Part shown: piece by piece, positions 53,372-61,892 of the stretch | Position numbering within the stretch: position 1 is the stretch's first letter | Layout of the letters: each line of letters starts with the position of its first letter | NCBI GenBank assembly: GCA_944381365.1 | Contig: CALWKW010000003.1 | Coordinates: 99,371 to 163,370 of the forward strand | From: an uncultured Christensenellaceae bacterium | GTDB lineage: Bacteria > Bacillota > Clostridia > Christensenellales > UBA3700 | DNA length: 64,000 nucleotides | Direction: 5' to 3' | The notes under the pieces: model-generated | Database searches by the model: none | Seen by the model: the letters and a program-made list of their open reading frames with translations, nothing else | What the model was told of the DNA's origin: nothing | Program-made: the position numbers and the translations under genes

Positions 53372-54106
53372 TTACTTCAATACACTTCCGAAAAGCTCTT
53401 TGTCGGCATACAAGACATATACCGCATCTTCTTTATAAATCACATAGACATATTCATAAGGCGAATTTTCCAAAACCAAATTACCATAATACACTATATT
53501 GTCTGAGCATGTTTTGCGATTTTCAAAATTAAGGAATTGCTCGTATCTGGTATCTATGGCAGGTATTTTGCTTCGTTTTGTAAAGATAGTGACTTCGACA
53601 TTATACTCGCCGTTTTTATAGTACTCTCTATATGAGTTTTCGTCCTGAGTGAACTGAGTCTTTGTCACTACCCAGCCGTCTTGATAATCATACATCCATT
53701 CAAGGTTATTGTCTTTGCAATACTTATCAAGCGTAATATCCACATCGTCAAAAGACTGCTTATAGTCAAATCTAAAATCCCAATCGTTTCTATAATCCTT
53801 TGTGCCGTCTACGACTGAACTGTTTCCGCCTGAAGGAGAATTTGCGGCACTTTTGAACATCGCCAATACAGAAGCTATGACAAGCGTAATTACGGCCACA
53901 AATACAAATGCACCCGCAATACAAGCCGTGACAAGTCTACGCATTGATTTTGCGTTTGAACTTCTTGCCATAATAAGCTTGCTTTCTTTCTCATACTCCT
54001 TTCGGAAGTTTTTCTTTTGCTCAATTCTGTCGAGCAATTCTTCCTTATCGGGAGCATTGACTTCTTGCAAGGCTTTTATTAAGTTGTCCTTCTGCTTCTT
54101 GTTCAT
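53372..54106 (-). CDS. Membrane protein, putative anti-sigma partner
   Basis: A 244-residue protein with a cytoplasmic N-terminal 65 residues (KQKDNLIKALQEVNAPDKEE), one membrane segment (IAGAFVFVAVITLVIASVLA) and an external domain of about 150 residues rich in Asp/Tyr. It lies 46 bp after a sigma-factor gene on the same strand, the usual place for a membrane anti-sigma factor; the layout fits, but the cytoplasmic part lacks the zinc-binding HxxxCxxC motif. I place the start at the ATG at 54106 with AGAAGG upstream; a GTG two codons earlier is also possible. Confidence 0.6.
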   Translation of the reverse strand: MNKKQKDNLIKALQEVNAPDKEELLDRIEQKKNFRKEYEKESKLIMARSSNAKSMRRLVTACIAGAFVFVAVITLVIASVLAMFKSAANSPSGGNSSVVDGTKDYRNDWDFRFDYKQSFDDVDITLDKYCKDNNLEWMYDYQDGWVVTKTQFTQDENSYREYYKNGEYNVEVTIFTKRSKIPAIDTRYEQFLNFENRKTCSDNIVYYGNLVLENSPYEYVYVIYKEDAVYVLYADKELFGSVLK

Positions 54107-54152
54107 ACTCACCTTCTGCTTTTACTACACCGAATCATTCTGTTTGTATCGA

Positions 54153-54686
54153 CTATAAAAAATTTTTGAGCTTTTCTATTGCTTTATTATAAATTCTTTG
54201 TACTTTTCCCAAAGACAATCCCGTGTTTTTTGCTATCTCTCTGAATGTCATATTGAGATAAAATTTACAGTTGATAATTCTGAATTCATCCATATCGAGT
54301 TGTTTGAGAGCGTCTTTGATTGTTATGTCTTCCACTCTGTCGTCCAAAGAACTTTTGGTATATACAAAATTATCTTCAAGCCGCACTTCGGCATGCCGAT
54401 TGTTGTACCTTATAATATTAAGATATTTGTTTTTGATTATTTTGCACAAAAAATTAAAGGCATTGTGCCCTTTTGAATATCGGCTGGAGATATAATCGAT
54501 ATTGGCAAAGACTTCCGCCACCAATTCTTCCGCCGTAAAACTGTTTCTGGAATACTTAAAAGCAATATGATAAAGAGGCTTGTATATCAATTCAAAGAGC
54601 ATTGCCACAGCTTCCCTATCACCGTTTTTGATAGAGAGCATAATATCGTTTACTCTTTTTATCCCCGCCTTATCTACATATTGCAT
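54153..54686 (-). CDS. Sigma-70 family RNA polymerase sigma factor (ECF type)
   Basis: Alternative sigma factor, about 177 residues. Region 2 reads from LFELIYKPLYHIAFKYSRNS through ELVAEVFANI to FLCKIIKNKYLNIIR, and region 4 from DEFRIINCKFYLNMTFREIA to GLSLGKVQRIYNKAIEKL. The start is best at the ATG at 54686: a promoter ends 6 bp before it and no ribosome binding site is seen, pointing to a leaderless mRNA. The frame is open 14 codons further but runs through the promoter. The putative membrane partner follows after 46 bp. Confidence 0.88.
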   Translation of the reverse strand: MQYVDKAGIKRVNDIMLSIKNGDREAVAMLFELIYKPLYHIAFKYSRNSFTAEELVAEVFANIDYISSRYSKGHNAFNFLCKIIKNKYLNIIRYNNRHAEVRLEDNFVYTKSSLDDRVEDITIKDALKQLDMDEFRIINCKFYLNMTFREIAKNTGLSLGKVQRIYNKAIEKLKNFL

Positions 54687-54692
54687 ATTTAG

Positions 54693-54721
54693 ATTATTAC
54701 ATATCAATTTTAGATTGTCAA
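54693..54721 (-). promoter_or_regulatory. Promoter of the sigma-factor gene, probably leaderless
   Basis: Perfect TTGACA (54716-54721), 17 bp, AATAAT (54693-54698) with an upstream TG, 6 bases before the ATG. Confidence 0.68.
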
Positions 54722-54862
54722 CAAACAAATTAATTTACTACATCTTTACGGCTATAATTTTGTGTGTTATAATAAATATAATAAAAAATTGCATTTTTTC
54801 GATACAAAATTATTTTTTGAGTGTAGTATAGAATAAAGAAAATAAAGGAGCATTTGAGGCAC

Positions 54863-56377
54863 ATGAAAAAATCCAATATCTTTGTTTTGATTATTATATT
54901 ATCGGTATTGTTTGTTGTGGCTTTGAATGGTTGTGCTGCATTGCCAAACAATCCTTCATTTTCGCACCCCAGAATTCCTCAATACACTTCTTCTTCTAAT
55001 ATCGCAGGCAAATACGATATGAGAGAAAACAACTTAATTTATACCTCTGAGTCAAGCTCTGAAAGTTTTTATATGGATGTGAATACCGCAAACTATCAAC
55101 TTTTCAAAAATATGATTTTGAATGACTCTACCAATTATTATCTTATGCCACAGAATATGGCAAAGCTCGCTCAAATAGACCAAATGCTCAATTCTTTTGA
55201 CTATGACTACTATACTGCCCCTTCAGAAGGCGAGCTTTTGAATATGAATTCATATATCTTTGATTGTTCCTATGACAAGTCAAAAAAAATACTTGCTTTG
55301 GGATTTTGTGCCGAGGAAAAAATAATTCCTGACGACACCAAAAACAATATTGTAATTTTGCTCGATACATCCAATTCTATGAACAGCGACAAAAAGCTCG
55401 AGCTTGCAAAACAATCTCTTCTTCTTATGCTTGAAAATCTCAATGAAGACGATATTCTTTCGCTTATAACATATTCGGATAAAGAAAACATAGTTTTCAA
55501 TGGACTCTCCGCAAAAGATGCTTCGATATCCGATTATATCAAAAATCTTTCTGCAAACGATAAAAAAGGCGATTCGGAAAAATTTGAAATAGCTTATAAA
55601 CTTGCAGAAAAAAATTTTATTGAAGGAGCAAACAACAGAGTTTTGTATTTGTCTGACGGCGACTTTAATCAAGATGTCGATTATGTCACCCAATATCGCA
55701 AACAAGGAATATATCTTTCATGTATAGGTTTTGGAGATAGATACAATTATTCTTTGCAGAACATGGAGACTCTTTCCAAAACAGGCTTTGGCACATGGGG
55801 ATATATCCACTCATTGGAAGACGCTCAAAGACTTTTGGTGGACGATCTCAATCCCGATGAAGCAAATATACTAATGGATCAAGTAAAGTCTTTTATCGAA
55901 TTCAACAGCGATATAGTAAAATCATACAGAATGCTTGGATACGAAACAAGTAAATTTGATGAATCGGAAAGCGATTTTCCTTCTGTATATGACGGCTATA
56001 AAATATCGAGCGGATTCAAGATGACGCTTTGCTTTGAATTAAAGTTTTTTGAAAATGTTGATGTCGACTTGAATAGTCAGCTCGCAAAGGTAAAGATTGA
56101 TTATAAATACTTGGGAGAATTAAGTGCAATTCCTTCAAAATATTGGGAAAAGTCTGTCTATTTGTCAAGCTATGACGACAATATGACAAATGACGAAAAA
56201 TTTATGTCGTCAGTCATAGAATTCTGTATTATAGCTCTTGGCTCGAGATATGATTATAATTCAAATATCAATCATGTCATCGCCAGCTTAGAGAATTTAA
56301 ATTTGCAAGACGAAAAAGCAGAATTTCTGCAAGTAGCAAAAAAATATAAATCTCTATTTAGCGATTTTATTGATTAA
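54863..56377 (+). CDS. vWA-domain lipoprotein (YfbK-like)
   Basis: Surface lipoprotein of 504 residues. Signal MKKS, hydrophobic stretch and LNGC lipobox. Residues 70-85 (SESFYMDVNTANYQLFKNMI) match the N-terminal block of YfbK-type von Willebrand proteins, and the vWA domain follows with the metal site DTSNSM near 170, then TYSD and LSDGDFN. Metal-dependent adhesion or protein-binding is expected; the C-terminal domain corresponds to YfbK family sequence but is divergent. AAAGGAG lies 12 bp upstream of the ATG. Divergent from the sigma-factor gene, so it might belong to its regulon. Confidence 0.8.
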   Translation: MKKSNIFVLIIILSVLFVVALNGCAALPNNPSFSHPRIPQYTSSSNIAGKYDMRENNLIYTSESSSESFYMDVNTANYQLFKNMILNDSTNYYLMPQNMAKLAQIDQMLNSFDYDYYTAPSEGELLNMNSYIFDCSYDKSKKILALGFCAEEKIIPDDTKNNIVILLDTSNSMNSDKKLELAKQSLLLMLENLNEDDILSLITYSDKENIVFNGLSAKDASISDYIKNLSANDKKGDSEKFEIAYKLAEKNFIEGANNRVLYLSDGDFNQDVDYVTQYRKQGIYLSCIGFGDRYNYSLQNMETLSKTGFGTWGYIHSLEDAQRLLVDDLNPDEANILMDQVKSFIEFNSDIVKSYRMLGYETSKFDESESDFPSVYDGYKISSGFKMTLCFELKFFENVDVDLNSQLAKVKIDYKYLGELSAIPSKYWEKSVYLSSYDDNMTNDEKFMSSVIEFCIIALGSRYDYNSNINHVIASLENLNLQDEKAEFLQVAKKYKSLFSDFID

Positions 56378-56394
56378 ATTGTTTTTTGAATATT

Positions 56395-56426
56395 AAAAAA
56401 TATCCCCTATTTTAGGGGATATTTTT
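56395..56426. terminator. Bidirectional terminator
   Basis: AAAAATATCCCCTA and TAGGGGATATTTTT hairpin between convergent genes. Confidence 0.93.
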
Positions 56427-56455
56427 GTATATAAATAAATTCTAAAACCTACATA

Positions 56456-56926
56456 TCAATCATCAAAAAGATATTTTCTTATCTTCATCCACTCTTCTTC
56501 ATTCCAAGCGGCGGCATTTGCTGGCGAAGACGATGGCAAATAAAAAAACTCTTTGTCGGGATAAGTCTTCATTGCCACGCTCAAAGACTTTTTGCCATTG
56601 CAAAATATGGCTCTTATGTCGGCCGTATCGAGCACTTTTGAAATATCGTTTGGCTGAATGTTTTTTATATCGCTGTCAAGCGAGCCTTTTCTTTCACAGC
56701 CGTATATGATATCCATCAATGCGATATGATTTTCTAAAAGCCACTTCTTTTTGTCATCAATATCTTCAGGCACATTTTTTCCCACTACTTTGGATATAGT
56801 CTTCCAAAACTTGTTTTGAGGGTGCATATAATAAAATCCCTTCTCGAGGGATTTTACCGATGCCATACTGCCCAAAATAAGGACACGGCTGTTTTTGTCA
56901 AATATAGGTTCAAACGAAAAAATCAT
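56456..56926 (-). CDS. DNA-deoxyinosine glycosylase (UDG family 6-like)
   Basis: Small base-excision repair enzyme of 156 residues removing hypoxanthine (deaminated adenine) from DNA. Family features: RVLILGSMASVKSLEKGFYY near the start, the YYMHPQNKFW block, IALMDIIYGCERKGSLDSDI and the C-terminal LPSSSPANA loop. These match family 6 of the uracil-DNA glycosylase superfamily, which cannot remove uracil. It starts 2 bp after the stop of the amino-acid-kinase-family gene and ends at a terminator, so the two form an operon. Confidence 0.88.
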   Translation of the reverse strand: MIFSFEPIFDKNSRVLILGSMASVKSLEKGFYYMHPQNKFWKTISKVVGKNVPEDIDDKKKWLLENHIALMDIIYGCERKGSLDSDIKNIQPNDISKVLDTADIRAIFCNGKKSLSVAMKTYPDKEFFYLPSSSPANAAAWNEEEWMKIRKYLFDD

Positions 56927-56928
56927 TT

Positions 56929-57756
56929 TTATTTGCTGACAAATATCTTTGTCGAAGGAGCTTGTCCGCTCAAAACTTCGCTTATGCTGAATTTGGGACT
57001 TGCGATATATACTTCAGTGCCGTTTTTTACGGGAGCTTTGATATATTCGAGTTTTGCCATTGCTCCGTTTGCTCCTACTCTAGAACTTCCCTTGCAAAGC
57101 TTCTGAGCCTCTGCGACAGCCTCTAAGACTTCATAGCTGTCTTTGCCGGTAATTTCCTTTATGAGTGTGCTTTCATCCCCGGGATTGGAATATATGCCCA
57201 ATGTGGATGTGAATATCAAAAGAGTCTTACATTTTACAAGACAAGCTATCTGTGAAGCTGTCTCGTCATTGTCCATACAATGCACGATATCGTCTCTGTA
57301 CTTTGCAAGCTCCTGAAGTTCGGTCTTGTCTATTTCTTCAGAAGACAAAGGGTCATTGTAATTGACGATAGGTATAGCATTCTGCATAGGACATCTCAAA
57401 AGCAATTTTTTGAGATTTGCTCTCTTTGCGAGGTCATTGAAATGTCTGTGCTCGACAAGTATCTGTCTTACGCTGTATTTAGGGTCGATATACTGACGAT
57501 AATTGTTCATGAGTATAGTCTGACCTTGGGCTGCATAATCCGTCTTGACATCGTTGTAATCGCCTTCGATTTCCTTGCCGTTTCGTCTTATGTAGTCTAT
57601 TCTGCCTATTTCCGTAGCTCCGCTGGTCACCCAAATATAACCAGGGCGAAGCTCTCTGCTTATTCTAGCGATTGCATTATAATCGATATCACCCCATTGC
57701 TTGTTTACGAGTGCCATCGAACCTACTTTTCCTACCAATTCTATATCGAATTTCAT
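56929..57756 (-). CDS. Amino-acid kinase family protein (glutamate 5-kinase-like)
   Basis: A 275-residue kinase-fold protein resembling ProB without the PUA domain. Recognisable parts: GKVGSMAL at the N-terminus, WVTSGATEIGR, VNYNDP, NDETASQIA and GANGAMAKLEYIKAP. Some usual ProB residues differ: the SDVDGLY loop is FTSTLGIY and the GTGGM-TK loop is VGANGAMAK, so substrate or activity may have changed. No proline-pathway gene lies nearby. It starts with AAAGGAT upstream and is followed by the DNA glycosylase gene. Confidence 0.7.
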   Translation of the reverse strand: MKFDIELVGKVGSMALVNKQWGDIDYNAIARISRELRPGYIWVTSGATEIGRIDYIRRNGKEIEGDYNDVKTDYAAQGQTILMNNYRQYIDPKYSVRQILVEHRHFNDLAKRANLKKLLLRCPMQNAIPIVNYNDPLSSEEIDKTELQELAKYRDDIVHCMDNDETASQIACLVKCKTLLIFTSTLGIYSNPGDESTLIKEITGKDSYEVLEAVAEAQKLCKGSSRVGANGAMAKLEYIKAPVKNGTEVYIASPKFSISEVLSGQAPSTKIFVSK

Positions 57757-57780
57757 AATTTATCCTTTTAAAAGCTTGCT

Positions 57781-58959
57781 TTAAGCTGCCATGTATTCAA
57801 AATAATCTTGTTTGAAGTAAGCCATAACCACTTCACCAGACTGATTGATTTCTTGCTCTTGGAAGACACCGCCTACCGTAGCATTCTTGTCGGGAGTTTT
57901 TTCTGAATTGATTTGCAACACTCCTTTTTCGTCAACTCTTACGGTGATAGTTCCGTCTTGGTCGGTGCGATACACCTCTGCAAAGCCGTTGAAATCGTCA
58001 TCGGGTTTTATGTCTGTATAATCCTCGAGTCTTTGCAAAGCTTCGGGTGTAGGATGTCCGTAATCATTGTCATCGCTTGCCGATATGATTGCATATTCAC
58101 AATCTATCACATCCAAGAATTCGTCAGAAGTAGAACTCTTTGAACCATGGTGTCCTACCTTCAACACATCTGCATCTACTCCGTCAAGATATCCTTTTGC
58201 CAAAAGATATTCTTCTGTATCGAAGTTTGCATCGCCTGTCAGTACGATAGTTCTGTCGGCATATTCAAGCAAGCAGACAGGAGATACACTGTTTTTCTTT
58301 TCGGCTGATGAGCTGTTTTTGATAGAAGGATAATCTTCCTCGTCAAAAGAATAGCATTTCATTCTCCAGCTTGTTGTTTCTATTCTGAACTGACCAATAT
58401 TTTCGTGATATTCTGCTTGTTTTGTTTCCCCGCTTTCTACATAAGTCTCTTCTTTAGCTGCATTATAAGCATTCTTCCATGTATTGCTTGTATCGAGATC
58501 TGCTTTGGGGAAATAGAAACTTTTTATGTCATAGTTTTCTGCAAGTTTTGCTACTTCTCTCGAGTGGTCATAGTCTGTATGAGTAAGGAACATATAATCT
58601 ATTGTGGTTATGCCTTTAGCTTTAAGTTCCCCGTCAAGAGTATTCCATGGCGATGTTGTGCCAAATTCGCTGCCTGCATCCATGACCATAATCTTATTGT
58701 CAGGGAAAGTGATAAGAATACAATCACCCTGTCCGATATCCAGCACTTTTACTTCAAGCGTTCCGTCAGGTACCAATTCGGGCTCATTCTCGGTGTTGTT
58801 TTCTCGATTAATCATCAATCTGATATAATCGAACATATCTTTCCACATACCTTTGACGCTAATATATATAATGGCGGTAATAAGTACGATTACCAAGACT
58901 ATTGTAAGTATCGCAATAAAAGTCTTTTTGCTCTTAGATGATGTCTTCTTTTTTGCCAT
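57781..58959 (-). CDS. ComEC-like metallo-beta-lactamase-fold hydrolase, membrane-anchored
   Basis: A 392-residue protein with a basic N-terminus, one membrane segment (TFIAILTIVLVIVLITAIIY) and an external metallo-beta-lactamase domain like the C-terminal part of ComEC: LDIGQGDCILITFPD, the metal motif FLTHTDYDHS, TGDANFDTEEYLL and LKVGHHGSKSSTSDEFL. It lacks the ComEC channel, so it may be a secreted nuclease or phosphodiesterase, as in stand-alone ComEC/Rec2-like proteins. AAGGAGG before the start; 9 bp downstream of the MFS gene, so cotranscribed with it. Confidence 0.82.
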   Translation of the reverse strand: MAKKKTSSKSKKTFIAILTIVLVIVLITAIIYISVKGMWKDMFDYIRLMINRENNTENEPELVPDGTLEVKVLDIGQGDCILITFPDNKIMVMDAGSEFGTTSPWNTLDGELKAKGITTIDYMFLTHTDYDHSREVAKLAENYDIKSFYFPKADLDTSNTWKNAYNAAKEETYVESGETKQAEYHENIGQFRIETTSWRMKCYSFDEEDYPSIKNSSSAEKKNSVSPVCLLEYADRTIVLTGDANFDTEEYLLAKGYLDGVDADVLKVGHHGSKSSTSDEFLDVIDCEYAIISASDDNDYGHPTPEALQRLEDYTDIKPDDDFNGFAEVYRTDQDGTITVRVDEKGVLQINSEKTPDKNATVGGVFQEQEINQSGEVVMAYFKQDYFEYMAA

Positions 58960-58968
58960 AGAGCCTCC

Positions 58969-60489
58969 TTAATCTTCGTCAGAGAAATACTCCAACAATT
59001 TTTGTTTTTTGGGCGGACGGTTGTCGCCGTGCTTGATAAATATCGTAGTCATCAAAGCAAGTATTATAAAAATCGATGCATAAATAAACACTACGCTTTG
59101 AGACATATATCTCATAAATACTCCCGCAAAAGCAGGGGTGACAGCCTGAGCGGACATTGAGAACGCATAATAATATCCTGTATATTTCCCTACCGTACTG
59201 CCTTTTGACAACTCTACTACCATCGGCAATGTATTGACATTTACGCATACCATACCAAAGCCTGCGAGTATGAAGCACATGGGAAACAAGAATTTTACCC
59301 CTGGGGTAGTCGCTTTCATAAAGAAGCAAGGCAAGAATGCAACAGCTGCAAGCACCACGCCGATTATGATAGTCTTTTTTCTGCCGAGTTTGTTGGCAAG
59401 AAGTGCGACAGGCAAAAGAGCTATCGCTCCTCCTAGTCCGTTCAAAAGAGTAATCGTGCCTACAAAGCCTTGCTCCAAAGCAAGTGTCTGCGTAGCATAT
59501 ATAGACAAGTGCGACTTAACGGCATTATATCCCATAAACCACAAAAATACTGTGAGAAGAATAAGCACCAAAGACACTACTTTTCCTTTTGAAAGTTTTT
59601 CTGTACCCTCTATTTCCTCTTCGTCAATGACATTGTATTTTTCTTCTTCTATTTTTCTAAGCTCTACATATCTGTCTTCTTTTACGGTCAACTTGAATAT
59701 AATCAATACCACGAGAAGAACTATTGCCGTAGCCAAAAACAACCAAAAATAGTTTTGCGTACTAGAATTGGCAAATATCTTATACAATATGATAGATACA
59801 AGACCGCCGGCACCGCCCATGAAGGTAATAAGTGCGTTTGCCTGCGAACGCAAAGGCTTGGGAGTGATATCAGGCATCAATGATACCGCAGGGGATCTGT
59901 ATGATGACATCGATATCAACAAAAGCAACAATGAGATTATAAACAAAGCGAGAATCCAACCGTTGTTGCCTGCCACTTCCCTTGCCATGGCTATTTGAGC
60001 TTGTTTTATTGCCTGAATAGCTTCTACATTACCGCTTGCCATGACAGCATTGTAATCGGTGCCGTTTTCAATATTGGCGATAATGTTGGCAAGCTCGGGA
60101 TTGTATTTTATAAGCTCTGAAATATTGCCATAGCCTGCTTCCATGATTTTCTGATATTCGATATATTCGAATATTGCCAAAATCAAAATGGCTATCGATG
60201 CACATATCGTACCCCAGAAAAGAAAATGTGTTCGTCTGCCCATTTTCTTATTTACTGCTTTATCCGACAGTGAGCCGAAAAACGGCAACAAGAAAATAGC
60301 AAGCAGGTTGTCAAGTCCCATAATAAGTCCGTATTGCCATTCATTGAGACCAAAACGGGTGTTGAGAATCAACGGCATTATATAGTCGTAAACTTCCCAA
60401 AAACACATTATTCCGAAGAATGCAAAGCCTACAAGTATAGTACGCTTAAAGTCGAGTTTAAGTGTATCTTTTTCTTTATCTTTTTCCAT
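58969..60489 (-). CDS. MFS transporter (sugar:cation or sucrose-carrier-like)
   Basis: A 506-residue carrier with about twelve membrane segments. The loop 2-3 signature appears as GSLSDKAVNKKMGRRTHFLF, characteristic of the SLC45/GPH-like sugar carriers, and the second half has LANKLGRKKTIIIG. A large polar loop of about 40 residues follows segment 4 and a charged central loop lies before segment 7. A substrate cannot be given. AAAGGGG precedes the ATG. Followed after 9 bp by the ComEC-like gene. Confidence 0.82.
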   Translation of the reverse strand: MEKDKEKDTLKLDFKRTILVGFAFFGIMCFWEVYDYIMPLILNTRFGLNEWQYGLIMGLDNLLAIFLLPFFGSLSDKAVNKKMGRRTHFLFWGTICASIAILILAIFEYIEYQKIMEAGYGNISELIKYNPELANIIANIENGTDYNAVMASGNVEAIQAIKQAQIAMAREVAGNNGWILALFIISLLLLLISMSSYRSPAVSLMPDITPKPLRSQANALITFMGGAGGLVSIILYKIFANSSTQNYFWLFLATAIVLLVVLIIFKLTVKEDRYVELRKIEEEKYNVIDEEEIEGTEKLSKGKVVSLVLILLTVFLWFMGYNAVKSHLSIYATQTLALEQGFVGTITLLNGLGGAIALLPVALLANKLGRKKTIIIGVVLAAVAFLPCFFMKATTPGVKFLFPMCFILAGFGMVCVNVNTLPMVVELSKGSTVGKYTGYYYAFSMSAQAVTPAFAGVFMRYMSQSVVFIYASIFIILALMTTIFIKHGDNRPPKKQKLLEYFSDED

Positions 60490-60637
60490 AATACCCCTTT
60501 GTCATAAAAATGCACACAACATTTTCCTATTTTTGAGTATAACATACAAATCAAGAATTGTCTATTTTTTTATTATAATATAGAATATCCCTAAAAATAG
60601 GTTTATCATAAATATCTTTTCACTTTAAGTATATGAT

Positions 60638-60676
60638 AAAGGCACGCCAGCCTTTCCAAAAATTCTGTCGTGCCTT
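60638..60676 (-). terminator. Possible terminator of the first phosphoesterase gene
   Basis: AAGGCACG and CGTGCCTT pair across a 20-base loop; the T run is weak. It lies in the gap of about 218 bp between MFS and phosphoesterase genes, which holds no gene. Confidence 0.55.
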
Positions 60677-60707
60677 CAATCTTAAAATACAATTTGATAA
60701 TATCTAT

Positions 60708-61745
60708 TTATGCTTTTACATATTTATGCTCTATATCTACCGACTTATCGCCTTTTATGGTGATAATCGTACCGCCGAGCAAGTCTTTGTCATTGTAGAA
60801 TTGTTTTGAAGATTTGAGTCCATAACTCAATACTACTCCTTGATACTCTACCGAAAAATTGTTGACATGGTCGTGACCTGCAAAGGTATGAGTAGTGCTG
60901 CCGAGTTTTTTTATCATATCAAACATTCCCGTATCGACAGGAGCACAGCATACATCTTCTCTCTTTTCGCCAAATCCTATGTTTTCGTCAAATCCGCTCT
61001 CTTCCCATTCGTCATAAGCAGTCGCATATTGAACAAGCGGTATATGGAAAAACATCATTGACTTGTCGAATCCGTTGTTAATTAGATTGGTGGTCATCCA
61101 CTCATACCAAGCTATCTGCCCCATCTCGAAGCAGGCATATTCTTTTTTGCCTTCATAAGTCATATATGTATTTGAATCCATCATAAAAAGACTATAAAAA
61201 GGCTCGCCGTCCTTTGTGAGATTGACTACATAATTGCCTGTACCGCCGATATTGTAAGGCCCGTTGTGATAAAGACAATTCTTTGCGTTTTCGTACTTTT
61301 CTCCCATCCAGAACTTATCTGCCTTGCCTTCGTCATCGTGGTTGCCGTAGACTATCGCCCAAGGTATACCGAAGCTATCCATAAGCTCTACTACATGCTC
61401 GGTATAGATTAGATTTGTAGGTCCGAATACGCTGTCGCCCGTGATAACTATCATATCGGGATTATTTTCTTTGACCAAAGTCTTTACTACATTATCCGTA
61501 TCTTTTGTCATGTGCGGCATATAATAATGTAGATCTGTAAGTTGCAAAATCTTGAAATCTTCGCCTTCGACCTCTATCGTATCCAAAGCGGACAAATCAA
61601 ATTCATCTGTCATTTTCCAATAGTCATTTTCATTTGCCTTGCCCGATACGGGTACAAATAAAATAAGTGAAAGAATTGCCAAGCAAATTAAAACAATGGC
61701 GATTATAAAAATCACCTTTTTAAAAACACTGATATTAATCAACAT
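60708..61745 (-). CDS. Calcineurin-like metallophosphoesterase, tandem copy 1
   Basis: Membrane-anchored phosphoesterase of about 345 residues: one N-terminal membrane segment (VIFIIAIVLICLAILSLILF) and an outside domain with the metal-binding motifs TDLHY, TGDSVFG, YGNHDDE, FFHIPL and GHDHVN. Similar enzymes cleave phosphodiesters or phosphate esters outside the cell. A GGGGGAGG site sits directly against the ATG at 61745, very close, so the TTG one codon later is an alternative start. About 60 percent of the protein, mostly the centre, is nearly identical to the next gene upstream. Confidence 0.85.
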   Translation of the reverse strand: MLINISVFKKVIFIIAIVLICLAILSLILFVPVSGKANENDYWKMTDEFDLSALDTIEVEGEDFKILQLTDLHYYMPHMTKDTDNVVKTLVKENNPDMIVITGDSVFGPTNLIYTEHVVELMDSFGIPWAIVYGNHDDEGKADKFWMGEKYENAKNCLYHNGPYNIGGTGNYVVNLTKDGEPFYSLFMMDSNTYMTYEGKKEYACFEMGQIAWYEWMTTNLINNGFDKSMMFFHIPLVQYATAYDEWEESGFDENIGFGEKREDVCCAPVDTGMFDMIKKLGSTTHTFAGHDHVNNFSVEYQGVVLSYGLKSSKQFYNDKDLLGGTIITIKGDKSVDIEHKYVKA

Positions 61746-61841
61746 ACCTCCCCCAAAACATATTTTATACTTTCTGAAATTATTATAATACACTTTTAAG
61801 TGTATTGTCAATTTTGCTTTTTTATCAAATATCTAAAAGGC

Positions 61842-61869
61842 AAAAAAATATCCTCCTTTCGGAGGATAT
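61842..61869 (-). terminator. Terminator of the second phosphoesterase gene
   Basis: ATATCCTCC and GGAGGATAT pair around a 4-base loop with a T run on the minus strand. Confidence 0.93.
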
Positions 61870-61892
61870 AAAATCAATGTTTTTGACTAAGC

